Below are positions 7,982-15,213 of a DNA stretch of 35,596 nucleotides, piece by piece. Position numbers and translations under genes: made by a program. Under the pieces are notes generated by a model, which saw only the letters and a program-made list of their open reading frames with translations, did no database searches and was not told where the DNA came from. Within the stretch, counting starts at the first letter, position 1. Each line of letters opens with the position of its first letter. Origin of the DNA: Chloroflexota bacterium (GTDB taxonomy: Bacteria > Chloroflexota > Dormibacteria > CF-121). The stretch lies in NCBI GenBank assembly GCA_005881715.1, contig VBEE01000050.1:45471-81066 (forward strand), written 5' to 3'.

Positions 7982-8404
7982 ATGACCCTCAGGGCCTGCC
8001 CGCAGTGCGGGTACCGTTACAACGCGCCCGAGAACCAGACGTGCGGCAAGTGCAAGGGATGGCTGGGCGCGCCCGGGACGACGGCCAGCGCGGCCGTGGC
8101 GCAGCCACGTCGCTCGCTCGCCCCGCGGACGCTTCAGGAGTTTGCCTGCTATCTGCCCGTCCCGATTGGGGCGCTGCTCGGCTGGCCCAACCCGATCGGC
8201 GCGGCGTTCGGCTTGCTGATGGGCGCCCTGCTGATCAAGGTCGTTCGCCTCGAGATGGAACGGTTTTCCAAGGGGCTGCTGATTGGGATCGTGATCGCCG
8301 GCGTGTTCTTTGTCTACCTCCTTTTCCTGCTGATCTTTAGCTTCCTGTTCGATCTGCTTGAACCCGTCCTTCAGCCACTGGTAGGGCGAAGCTTCAAGCA
8401 CTAG
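7982..8404 (+). CDS. Zinc-ribbon membrane protein of unknown function
   Basis: This 140-aa protein starts with a compact zinc ribbon (CPQCGY at 6-11 and CGKCKG at 21-26). A linker and a hydrophobic half with two or three membrane helices follow (about 55-85 and 98-125; the last is very hydrophobic, GLLIGIVIAGVFFVYLLFLL). I do not recognise a named family. It sits 7 bases after the LapA-like gene and 8 bases before the GH3 gene, so it is probably co-expressed with envelope functions. Confidence 0.7.
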   Translation: MTLRACPQCGYRYNAPENQTCGKCKGWLGAPGTTASAAVAQPRRSLAPRTLQEFACYLPVPIGALLGWPNPIGAAFGLLMGALLIKVVRLEMERFSKGLLIGIVIAGVFFVYLLFLLIFSFLFDLLEPVLQPLVGRSFKH

Positions 8405-8412
8405 CGGGGGCG

Positions 8413-9672
8413 GTGATGCCGAGCCGCCGCCTGGTCGTGCACGGTGTCCTCCTGCTGCTGCTCGTTGTCACCGCGTCACCGGTCGCGCTTGGTCCACGCG
8501 GATCGTCCAGCACCCCTGGTTTGAAAGCGGCCATCCCATCGCCCACACCGTCACCATCGGCGACCCCGCCCCCGGTAGAGGCGACCCCCGACGGTCCGGC
8601 ACCCCTCACGCTCGACATGGCAGTCGGTCAGATGATGGCGGCGAGCTTTGGCGGAACGGCGATTACGGCTGGATTGCGTCACCTGATCCTGGATGAAAAA
8701 GTTGGCGCGGTGCTGATCTTTCGCGACAACTTCACCGACGCGGCCGGCCTGGCACGACTCACGGCTCAGCTGCAGGCGATGGGGCGCGAAGCTGGGCTGC
8801 CGGCGCCACTCCTGGTCGCCGTCGACGAGGAGGGCGGGCGCGTGATGCGCGTCACCGATGGTGTGGCCGGCCTGCCCTCAGAGCTGGAGCTTGGCCGCCG
8901 GGGGCCGCAAGCTGTGCGCAACGCGGTCGCCGCCACCGCATCGGGTCTCCACGCACTCGGCATCCAACTCGACCTCGCCCCTGTTGCGGACCTCCGAACG
9001 AACCCGGCCGATGCCGTGATCGGCGACCGCTCGTTCGGGGGTGACCCCACCCTGGTCGGGCCCCTGGTGGCGGCGGCGGTCAATGGTCTTCACGATGGCG
9101 GCGTCGGGGCAACGCTCAAGCATTTCCCCGGCCTGGGCGGCGCCGCCGGCGACCCGCATGCCGCCATCCCCACCGACGGCGAGAGCCTCAATCAGTGGCT
9201 GGCCACCCAGGCTCGCACGTTCAAAGCGGGGATCGACGCCGGCGTTGACGCCGTCATGACCACGGCGGTGGTTGTCCCAGGCCTCGATCCGTCCGGCACG
9301 CCGGCGCTCTTTTCGAAAACCATCGTGACGGGCCTGCTGCGTCAGCGGCTTAAGTTTCAGGGCGTGATCGTGACCGACGGCCTCGGCATGGGCGGCATCA
9401 CGACGCTATATGGTCTGCCCGAGGCCACGATCGCGGCGGTGCGTGCGGGCAACGACCTGGTGCTGCTCAATAGCGTGGACGCCGCCTACCAGGCGTCCGC
9501 CATCGAAGCGGTCAAGCGTCAGGTCCGCAGTGGGGGCATTGATATGGACCAGATTCAGTTATCGGCAGGGCGCGTGATCGCCTTGAGGGCGCGCTGGCCG
9601 CAGTGGGCGCCCTCGGTGATGGACGTGTCGGCGACCACCCCGTCGATCGACCTCGCGCTTACTCGTCGCTAA
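8413..9672 (+). CDS. Exported glycoside hydrolase family 3, beta-N-acetylhexosaminidase-like
   Basis: The 419-aa protein has a signal sequence (about 1-25), then a Pro/Ser/Thr-rich spacer (about 38-65), then a GH3 (beta/alpha)8 barrel. NagZ-like landmarks are DEEGGRVMRV (about 137-146), KHFPGLGG (about 236), the downstream DPHAAIP that carries the acid/base-type His, and IVTDGLGMGG (about 318) with the expected nucleophile Asp. NagZ enzymes remove N-acetylglucosamine from muropeptides or other N-acetylhexosaminides. The single-domain size and spacer suggest an extracytoplasmic wall-recycling enzyme. GTG 8413 and ATG 8416 are equivalent starts. The 3' end overlaps the convergent Phd-LeuA gene by 14 bases. 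Confidence 0.87.
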   Translation: MMPSRRLVVHGVLLLLLVVTASPVALGPRGSSSTPGLKAAIPSPTPSPSATPPPVEATPDGPAPLTLDMAVGQMMAASFGGTAITAGLRHLILDEKVGAVLIFRDNFTDAAGLARLTAQLQAMGREAGLPAPLLVAVDEEGGRVMRVTDGVAGLPSELELGRRGPQAVRNAVAATASGLHALGIQLDLAPVADLRTNPADAVIGDRSFGGDPTLVGPLVAAAVNGLHDGGVGATLKHFPGLGGAAGDPHAAIPTDGESLNQWLATQARTFKAGIDAGVDAVMTTAVVVPGLDPSGTPALFSKTIVTGLLRQRLKFQGVIVTDGLGMGGITTLYGLPEATIAAVRAGNDLVLLNSVDAAYQASAIEAVKRQVRSGGIDMDQIQLSAGRVIALRARWPQWAPSVMDVSATTPSIDLALTRR

Positions 9673-10552
9673 GCGAATCGAGCGGCCGATTACCGCTGAG
9701 GCTGAGGCTCGGCGACTCTCCCTGCGGCCGGACTAGCCAATTGAGCGCGTTGAGGTAGGCGTTGGCCGCGGCCTCAACCACGTCGAGCGCCAGGGCGCGG
9801 CCAACGACCACGTGCGAACCCTGGCTCAAGGTCACCACCGCTTCACCCAGCGCGTCGCTGCCCTGGGTCGCCGCCGCCAGGCTGAAATCCTCGAGCTCAG
9901 CCGGGACCCCGGTCGTGTGCTGGATGGCCCTAAAGACGGCGTCGAGCGTCCCGTCGCCGCTGGCGGTGCCGGTCTTTAGGGCGCCCTCGTCGCTGACGGA
10001 CACCTCGGCCGTGCTGGATACGCCGCTCTGCACGTTGACCTGGAGGTCTTTGAGCGCAAAGCGTCCCGGGGTGGCCCGTCCGAGCGCCTCCTCGACGGCC
10101 AGCTTCAGATCCTCGGTGTAGAGGGCCCGCTTGCGTTCGGCCAGGCTCAGCACGAGCGAGTAAACGGGTCCAAGCTGCTGGTCCTCCAGCTGGATCCCCA
10201 TCGTGGCCAGCTCCTCGGCGAGGCGGCGGCGGCCGGCGCTCGTCCCCACCTGGCCGAGCTGGGGAGCGTAGCCCAAGTCGGCGGGGTCGATGAAAGCCGG
10301 GACGATCGCCTTCGGCCGGCGAGGCGGACTGAAAACCGTCGTCGGAAAGGCCATTCGCACCTCGTCGATCCATCGCTCCCAGCCGGAATAGTCCATGGTG
10401 GCGAGCATGGCAACGTAGGCATCGAAGCGGACCAGGAGCGCTGCCGGCTGGTCGTGATGCTTGATGATCAGCGTTGTGCCGCTTTCTTCCAGCGCCTGGA
10501 GAATGGGGTCGAGGTTTTTTGCGAGTTCCGGGGCAGAAATCACTTTGAGCAC
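9659..10552 (-). CDS. Phd/YefM-like domain fused to the LeuA regulatory region, no catalytic barrel
   Basis: The 297-aa protein combines parts not normally found together. Residues 1-52 match the Phd/YefM antitoxin fold (ISAPELAKNLDPILQALEES, then IIKHHDQPAALLVRFDAYVAM). After a linker, residues about 85-155 resemble the subdomain that follows the TIM barrel in 2-isopropylmalate synthase (FIDPADLG, SAGRRRLAEELATMGI, AERKRALYTEDLKLAVEEAL). Residues about 163-274 are a LeuA_dimer allosteric domain (VQSGVSSTAEVSV, GDGTLDAVFRAI, GSDALGEAVV, DVVEAAANAYLNALN). The catalytic barrel, with its DTT-x-RDG and HxH metal sites, is absent. I infer a DNA-binding regulator that senses leucine or a similar metabolite. 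I start at GTG 10552, 6 bases after TACCAT and exactly at the Phd domain; ATG 10573 would add seven residues. Confidence 0.85.
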   Translation of the reverse strand: MLKVISAPELAKNLDPILQALEESGTTLIIKHHDQPAALLVRFDAYVAMLATMDYSGWERWIDEVRMAFPTTVFSPPRRPKAIVPAFIDPADLGYAPQLGQVGTSAGRRRLAEELATMGIQLEDQQLGPVYSLVLSLAERKRALYTEDLKLAVEEALGRATPGRFALKDLQVNVQSGVSSTAEVSVSDEGALKTGTASGDGTLDAVFRAIQHTTGVPAELEDFSLAAATQGSDALGEAVVTLSQGSHVVVGRALALDVVEAAANAYLNALNWLVRPQGESPSLSLSGNRPLDSLSDE

Positions 10553-10558
10553 GACGCC

Positions 10559-10564
10559 ATGGTA
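10559..10564 (-). promoter_or_regulatory. Leaderless -10 box of the Phd-LeuA gene
   Basis: Read on the minus strand, TACCAT is followed by GGCGTC and then GTG at 10552. It lies in the 27-base gap before the divergent lipoprotein start at 10580. The two genes therefore share a very small control region, which a product of either gene could cover. Confidence 0.5.
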
Positions 10565-10579
10565 GACCCGCATCGGATC

Positions 10580-11719
10580 GTGGTCAAACGCGCCATCATC
10601 CTGCTGGCGATCGTCACCAGTGGCTGCCAGCAGGGGCTGATCTCCCCATCGCCGTCACCCACCCGGACCCCCGCCGCCCTGAGCCCGTGTCCAGCCGGGG
10701 CGCCTGCCCCGGCCGGTCCGCAGGCGCTGCTGAGCAACCTCCCCGCTCCGGATGACCTCGCCTTCGACAATGACGGGCGGCTGCTCTTCGGCGATATCAA
10801 CGCCGGAACCGTTTCTGCGCTGGGAATCGATGGCACGGTGCAGCGGATCGCGGGCGGGCTCAACGTGCCCGAGGGCATCGTCGTGTTGGGGAGTGGCGAG
10901 ATCCTCGTCGCCGAACAGGGTCGCAATCGGATCGTTGCCATCGACCCGGTCTCCCACGCGGTGAGTCAGTGGCGCGCGTTTGCGAACCGCACCGGACAGG
11001 AAGGCATCGACGGTATCGGGCCGGTCCTGTCGGGTATCGCGGACGCCCCTGGCGGAGTGATCGTGCCGGACAGTCCGAACGGGGTCGTCTGGCGAGTGAG
11101 CCTCGACGGCAAGGCCGCCACCCAGATCGGCAGCGGCATGACGCGGCCGGTGGGGGCCGCCGCCGATCACAACGGACGGATTTTCGTGGCCGATGAGGGC
11201 GGTGCCGTGTGGACCCTGGATCCAGCGCGGCGCCGGTTCGCCACCCTGCCCACCCCCGATGATGTCGTGGTCGGACGGGCCGGCGACATCTTCGTCAACA
11301 CTCTGGGCGACAACGCCATTCATGAGCTCGATGCGCAAGGCCAGCAGCTGTCGATGATGTCAGGGTTAAACCAGCCGCAGGGCATTGCCCTCGACGGCGC
11401 GGATAACCTCTACTACACCGAAAGCGGTCGCGGTCGGATCGGCCGGGTGGTGCGAAGCTTCGTCCTCGACCCGCCGAAAGTCACGCGCACCGCCGGGGGC
11501 ACGTTCATCATCTGCCCGGTGGTGCGCCGCGCGCTCGGTTTCCACGAGCCAGTCTCGTTAACGACCGGTTCGAGCCTGACTACGGCCATCTTGCAGCTGG
11601 TGCAACCGGGCACAGACTCTTCGGGTGGGCTCGAGGTGCAAACCCCGGACCACTCGGTCACGATTTATGTTGGTGGCGGGGGCCTGTTGAACCTATCGCA
11701 GGTCGTCAGCCTGCCGTGA
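10580..11719 (+). CDS. Beta-propeller (SMP-30/NHL-type) lipoprotein
   Basis: The 379-aa product starts with a short basic and hydrophobic signal ending at Cys16 (VKRAIILLAIVTSGCQQG), so it is probably a lipoprotein. The -3 residue is Thr rather than Leu or Val, which weakens the lipobox. A Pro/Ser-rich tether follows, then about six repeats of the type (V/L)A-x-D-x-x-G-x-(L/I)-(L/F)-V-A-(D/E), for example LAFDNDGRLLFGDINAGTV, VVLGSGEILVAEQGRNRI and IALDGADNLYYTESGRGRI. These are typical propeller blades of the NHL/SMP-30 kind. A C-terminal beta-rich extension has no clear match. The function of such surface propellers is usually binding; I cannot name a ligand. ATG 10559 is an alternative start. 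Confidence 0.8.
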   Translation: MVKRAIILLAIVTSGCQQGLISPSPSPTRTPAALSPCPAGAPAPAGPQALLSNLPAPDDLAFDNDGRLLFGDINAGTVSALGIDGTVQRIAGGLNVPEGIVVLGSGEILVAEQGRNRIVAIDPVSHAVSQWRAFANRTGQEGIDGIGPVLSGIADAPGGVIVPDSPNGVVWRVSLDGKAATQIGSGMTRPVGAAADHNGRIFVADEGGAVWTLDPARRRFATLPTPDDVVVGRAGDIFVNTLGDNAIHELDAQGQQLSMMSGLNQPQGIALDGADNLYYTESGRGRIGRVVRSFVLDPPKVTRTAGGTFIICPVVRRALGFHEPVSLTTGSSLTTAILQLVQPGTDSSGGLEVQTPDHSVTIYVGGGGLLNLSQVVSLP

Positions 11720-11736
11720 CGATCGCTTCCTATACT
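11703..11736 (+). promoter_or_regulatory. Leaderless promoter and inverted repeat before citrate synthase
   Basis: TATACT (11731-11736) ends 8 bases before the ATG at 11745. Instead of a recognisable -35 there is an inverted repeat, TCGTCA (11703-11708) and TGACGA (11717-11722), spaced by 8 bases. Its centre lies about 31 bases before the expected transcription start. The repeat overlaps the stop codon of the lipoprotein gene. Confidence 0.5.
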
Positions 11737-11744
11737 TGGCTCGT

Positions 11745-12881
11745 ATGCCGATGACGAAAGCGGGCCTTGAGGACGTCGTCGCGGCCAACTCCGCGATCTG
11801 CGACATCATCGGACCGGAAGGCAAGCTGACCTATCGCGGAATCGACATCCACGACCTTGCTCGTCAGTCGTCGTTCGAGGAGACGACCTACCTGTTGTGG
11901 TTCGGCGTGCTACCCACCCGCGAAACCTTGCATCAATTCGCGGCGGAGCTCGTGGCGCACCGAGCCCTGCCCACCCAGGTTCTCACCTTGATGAAGGACT
12001 TTCCGCGCAGCGCCACGCCGATGGACGCTCTGCGGACGGCGCTGTCGGCGCTCGCCTTCTACGATCCGCAGGCTCACGATGCGTCACGCGAAGCCAACAT
12101 CGCAAAAGCGACGCGGGTGACGGCCCAGACGGCGACCATCGTGGCGGCCTACGAACAGATTCGGCGCGGCCGCGAGCCGGTGAGGCCCGACACGAGCGGC
12201 AGTCATGCGGAAAATTTCCTGCGGATGCTCTTTGGCGCGGAGCCGGATCCGCTATACGTGCGTGCGATGGATCTCGCGCTGATCCTGCATGCGGACCACG
12301 AGCTGAACGCCTCGACCTTTGCCGCGCGCGTGACGGCGGCGACCCTGGCCGACATGTACTCCGCCGTGGTCTCCGCCATCGGTGCCCTCGCCGGTCCGCT
12401 GCACGGCGGCGCAAACGAGCAGGTGATGAAGATGCTGCAGAAGATTGGCGAGCCGGAGCGGGTCGAGGCCTACGTCACGGAGCGGCTGCAGGCGCATCAG
12501 AAGATTTCGGGGTTCGGGCACCGTGTCTATCGGACGGAAGATCCGCGCGCCACCCACCTGCGGCAGATGTCCCGCGAGCTCGGCGAGCACGTCGGCAATC
12601 TCCGCTGGTACGAGATCTCCCGCAGGGTGGAGGAGGTGGTGATGCAGCAGAAGCACCTCTACGCGAATGTCGACTTCTATTCCGCCTCCTGCTACTTCAC
12701 GATGGGAATCCCGATCGACATGTTCACCCCAGTGTTCGCCACCAGCCGCGTGTCGGGTTGGACGGCGCACATCCTCGAACAGTACGCGGACAACCGGCTC
12801 ATCCGACCCCGTGCCGAGTACATCGGCGAGAAGGACGTGGCATACGTGCCGATCGACCGCCGGGTCAAGGCCGCCAGCTAG
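11745..12881 (+). CDS. Citrate synthase (Si-type; 2-methylcitrate synthase possible)
   Basis: This 378-aa protein is a short, type II-like citrate synthase with no N-terminal HTH. It condenses oxaloacetate with acetyl-CoA, or propionyl-CoA if it is a methylcitrate synthase. The catalytic triad is visible: His220 in GPLHGGANE, His259 in GFGHRVY, and Asp310 in NVDFYSA. HADHELNAS (182-190) and the C-terminal Arg in RPRAEYIG fit the oxaloacetate and CoA sites. I start at ATG 11745 rather than TTG 11736, because a TATACT box lies 8 bases upstream and the family N-terminus (AGLEDVVAANSAIC) then follows directly. The neighbours give no prp genes, so citrate synthase is the simpler call. Confidence 0.92.
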   Translation: MPMTKAGLEDVVAANSAICDIIGPEGKLTYRGIDIHDLARQSSFEETTYLLWFGVLPTRETLHQFAAELVAHRALPTQVLTLMKDFPRSATPMDALRTALSALAFYDPQAHDASREANIAKATRVTAQTATIVAAYEQIRRGREPVRPDTSGSHAENFLRMLFGAEPDPLYVRAMDLALILHADHELNASTFAARVTAATLADMYSAVVSAIGALAGPLHGGANEQVMKMLQKIGEPERVEAYVTERLQAHQKISGFGHRVYRTEDPRATHLRQMSRELGEHVGNLRWYEISRRVEEVVMQQKHLYANVDFYSASCYFTMGIPIDMFTPVFATSRVSGWTAHILEQYADNRLIRPRAEYIGEKDVAYVPIDRRVKAAS

Positions 12882-12909
12882 ATCCGAAGACTGTCCGCGC
12901 GAAGTCCGT

Positions 12910-12950
12910 TATATTAGTGGCGCCCTTGGGCTCAAACTCGACAGAGGAGG
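12910..12950 (+). promoter_or_regulatory. -10 box and strong Shine-Dalgarno before the HNH gene
   Basis: TATATT (12910-12915) and AGGAGG (12945-12950) look like a normal leadered start region. No ATG, GTG or TTG lies in the HNH frame within the usual distance downstream. Confidence 0.5.
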
Positions 12951-12962
12951 TCGTTCGAACTC

Positions 12963-13490
12963 GTCCTACTGCTAAACGCCTCACTTCAGCCGCTGAACGT
13001 CATCAGTAAGCGGCGGCTGGTCGTCCTGCTGACCAAGCAGCGCGTCATGTTCATTGACGAAGCTGCCCGGCAGGCGGTCGAGCAAGCAATGGCCCGGCGT
13101 TGCTTTGGCGCGGACGTCGTCATCGTCCGGTTGCTTTCCAACATCCAGATCCCGCGGCGCTTGCTGCGCGCCAACCGGCGCAATCTGCTGCTGCGCGATG
13201 ACGGTACCTGCCAGTACTGTGGCAAGGGCATGCCGTCCTCCCAGCTATCGGTCGATCATGTCGTGCCCACCTCGCGTGGCGGTGCCGCCAACAGCTGGGA
13301 AAACCAGGTGATCGCATGCCGGCGCTGCAACGGTCGGAAGGGCAACCGTTTGCTCAGTGAAGCGGGGATGCGGCTGGTCCGGCCGCCGCGGGCGCTCACC
13401 CAGGAGTTCGCACACCTGATCTTCCTGCGCTACCCGCAGCTGAAGCACGCTTACGATCGGCTGCTCTCAAGCGCCCGCTCCGCCAGCTAG
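12963..13490 (+). CDS. HNH endonuclease-type protein, start codon unresolved
   Basis: The core is an HNH/McrA-type zinc nuclease fold: CQYCGKG, DHVVPTSRGG (catalytic DH), then NSWENQVIACRRCNGRKG. Proteins of this single-domain type normally begin with VLVLNASYEPL followed by a strand-helix. The matching text is present here in frame upstream of the first ATG: VLLLNASLQPLNVISKRRL from position 12963. The first ATG (13047) would delete that conserved part. The frame is open back to 12918 but has no ATG, GTG or TTG there, although an AGGAGG sits at 12945-12950. The true start is therefore non-canonical or hidden by a sequence error. The substrate is unknown; free-standing HNH proteins of this type are common. 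Confidence 0.75.
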   Translation, partial: VLLLNASLQPLNVISKRRLVVLLTKQRVMFIDEAARQAVEQAMARRCFGADVVIVRLLSNIQIPRRLLRANRRNLLLRDDGTCQYCGKGMPSSQLSVDHVVPTSRGGAANSWENQVIACRRCNGRKGNRLLSEAGMRLVRPPRALTQEFAHLIFLRYPQLKHAYDRLLSSARSAS

Positions 13491-13503
13491 GTAAGCCGCC
13501 ACT

Positions 13504-13575
13504 TTCTCCGCTTTTTCACGCCGGAGCGGGGCCCCTTTTCTCCCCGCTTTTTCACGTCGGAGCGGGGCCCCTTTG
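13504..13575. repeat. Two 36-bp tandem units with hairpin potential
   Basis: Two near-identical units differ at a few positions and share GCTTTTTCACG and CGGAGCGGGGCCCCTTT. The C-rich and G-rich halves can pair within a unit (CCCCGC at 13542-13547 with GCGGGG at 13562-13567) or between units. Each unit ends in a short T run. The pair sits between the HNH gene and the next gene and may terminate transcription. Confidence 0.6.
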
Positions 13576-13607
13576 AAAGAATCGGCGCGCGTGGTCGATT
13601 ATCCGGT

Positions 13608-14180
13608 GTGGCCTATCGACTGCTGGGTCTCGCCGCGCATCCCGACCAGGCCGGCGACCTCTGCGGACAGGCGTTCGGCCGCTATGCGGCCCTGGGCACG
13701 GACATCACTCTGGTCTGTGCGGCGGCTCGTGACTGCAGCGCCGCCGCATCGAAGCCCGCTGCCCGCCGGCTGGGGGTGCGCGATCTTGTCCTGCTGGACT
13801 TCGGGCTGAGCGAGCTTACGGCCACCCTGCTGGAAGACGTTTTTGTCGATGTGATGGCAAGCGTCCGGCCGCACGTGGTCGTGGCCGACGAGACGCAGCC
13901 GGCCATCCGGGAGGCGTCGGCCAGGGCATTCGAGCGCGTTCGGCGGCAGGCCGGGGGTTCGGCGGCCCTTCCGGCCAAGCTGTATTACCGGCCGCCCGCC
14001 GACACGCCGGCCGCTCGCGTCACCACGGTCGTAGGCGGGCCGAGGCCGGCGGCGCCCGAACCGTTCATTCGCGTGTTTCCGAATCCCTGGGTTACCGGCG
14101 TCCTGGAACGGGACCTCTTTGCCGGCGTTGCCGTTGACCCGAGCGGCAGCCACGAGCGGATCGATCGGCTGGCAAGCTGA
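13608..14180 (+). CDS. PIG-L/LmbE-like protein with lost zinc ligands
   Basis: The 190-aa protein begins like a PIG-L (LmbE/MshB) deacetylase: YRLLGLAAHPDQAG at 3-16, in the place of the usual AHPDDE. The second Asp, a zinc ligand, is replaced by Gln14. In the middle, the segment VRPHVVVADETQPAIREASARAF aligns with the family's RPHVVVTYDP region followed by the helix. The intervening loop that carries the GHPDH zinc ligand and general base is missing. The fold is thus probably kept while deacetylase chemistry is lost. The product may be a binding protein or a decayed enzyme. Start: GTG 13608, 5 bases after GATTAT, with no Shine-Dalgarno. Confidence 0.6.
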   Translation: MAYRLLGLAAHPDQAGDLCGQAFGRYAALGTDITLVCAAARDCSAAASKPAARRLGVRDLVLLDFGLSELTATLLEDVFVDVMASVRPHVVVADETQPAIREASARAFERVRRQAGGSAALPAKLYYRPPADTPAARVTTVVGGPRPAAPEPFIRVFPNPWVTGVLERDLFAGVAVDPSGSHERIDRLAS

Positions 14181-14200
14181 CGCGAATCCTGATACCGCGG

Positions 14201-14229
14201 TTGACCGCTTTGCTTGAAACAGGTACAAA
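14201..14229 (+). promoter_or_regulatory. Sigma-70-type promoter of the GlsB-like gene
   Basis: TTGACC (14201-14206) and TACAAA (14224-14229) are 17 bases apart. The leader of about 35 bases contains GGGAGGA before the ATG at 14270. Confidence 0.6.
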
Positions 14230-14269
14230 GGAATCGCGGCGATCTTTGGTTCGGGAGGAAGTTGAAGTT

Positions 14270-14536
14270 ATGGAAGGGATCGGCTGGCTTGGAGCGATTA
14301 TCGTGGGTGGCATTGCGGGCGCCCTCGCCGGGCGTTTCGTCAGTGGTCACGGATACGGCATCATCCTCGATGTGATCGTCGGCATCGTCGGAGGCATCAT
14401 CGGTGGGTGGCTGGTGACCAGCCTCTTCCACATCACCGGCAGCGGATACATCTTCAGCTTCATCGTGTCGCTGATCGGCGCGGTGATCCTCCTGATGGTG
14501 TTGCGACTGGTGACCGGCAACCGCGCGCGCGCCTGA
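14270..14536 (+). CDS. GlsB/YeaQ/YmgE family stress-associated membrane protein
   Basis: This 88-aa protein has three hydrophobic helices packed with Gly (IIVGGIAGALAGRF, IILDVIVGIVGGIIGGWL, FSFIVSLIGAVILLMVL), as in the transglycosylase-associated/GlsB family. These proteins are induced by general stress in several bacteria, but their activity is unknown. ATG 14270 is chosen over the upstream TTG 14201 because it has a Shine-Dalgarno (GGGAGGA) and begins directly at the first helix. The stop codon overlaps the CTG that probably starts the next gene, so the two are likely coupled. Confidence 0.85.
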   Translation: MEGIGWLGAIIVGGIAGALAGRFVSGHGYGIILDVIVGIVGGIIGGWLVTSLFHITGSGYIFSFIVSLIGAVILLMVLRLVTGNRARA

Positions 14537-15213
14537 GCAGGCCCGGGCGCATCGTCGTCGCCACGGTGGTCATCGCCGGCCTCGCGGCGGCGGGCTATAC
14601 CACGTACGCCGGGAATCGCGTCTACCAGAGCCTGGAGAGCGGCCGCCGGCAGCTGGTCGCGGCGCAGGCCAGCATGAAGGCCGCGGCTCACTCGGCCGAT
14701 CCGCGCCTGCTCGCCGCCGCAGCGGCCCAGCTGCAGCACGCGGAGCGGGACTTCGATGACGCCAACCGGCGATCGAGGGATGAGCCGGCCCTGCGGCTGG
14801 TTGGCGGCGTTCCCGCAGCCGGCCGCCAGATCGACGCCAGCGCCCACCTGGCCGCAATCGGTGCGGACATGAGCCGGGCAGGCGAGGGTGCGGCGGCGGT
14901 GGCGATCCAGGTGGCGGCGCTCAAGCAGAAATACGCGGGCCGGCCGCTCGGTGCGGACGACCTCGAGGCGGCACTCGAGGAGGCGCAGGCGATTGCCCGG
15001 AACTACAGCGCCTCGACCCGCGCGATCGGCGAGCAGTTGCACGCCGCCCACGCGGAGCGGGAGCGAGTGACCACGACGGACCTGATCGGGCCGCTGCGAG
15101 ATGCCTACGACCAGGTCGATCGGGCGCTTGTCGAGGCGGATACCGCCTTCCTCCGCTACCAGGACGTCAGGCAGGTCCTGGCCGATTTTCTTGGGGTGCG
15201 ACTTCCGGCCTAG
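14533..15213 (+). CDS. Membrane-anchored helical protein resembling the DUF4012 N-region, CTG start
   Basis: From CTG 14533 the product is 226 aa. It has a basic N-terminus (SRPGR), one transmembrane helix (about 7-23), and a long all-helical domain with heptads (SLESGRRQLVAAQASM; AAAAAQLQHAERDF). The pattern of paired helices with a VGGVPAAGRQ turn (about 96) resembles the N-terminal part of DUF4012 proteins, but the rest of that family is missing. The frame has no ATG, and the first GTG after the GlsB stop (14566) lies inside the membrane helix. The CTG overlaps the GlsB stop as CTGA, the geometry of coupled ATGA starts, so I prefer it. Function is unknown. Confidence 0.6.
   Translation: MSRPGRIVVATVVIAGLAAAGYTTYAGNRVYQSLESGRRQLVAAQASMKAAAHSADPRLLAAAAAQLQHAERDFDDANRRSRDEPALRLVGGVPAAGRQIDASAHLAAIGADMSRAGEGAAAVAIQVAALKQKYAGRPLGADDLEAALEEAQAIARNYSASTRAIGEQLHAAHAERERVTTTDLIGPLRDAYDQVDRALVEADTAFLRYQDVRQVLADFLGVRLPA

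Noticed and set aside
9659-10552. Toxin-antitoxin system suggested by the Phd-like domain.
   Set aside because: No Doc, RelE, PIN or other toxin-sized gene is adjacent. The next genes are a lipoprotein and a GH3 enzyme, and the C-terminus is a LeuA regulatory domain.
11897-13009. A 370-codon plus-strand frame overlapping citrate synthase.
   Set aside because: It overlaps a gene with an intact catalytic triad; its translation is Arg/Ala/Gly-rich shadow sequence.
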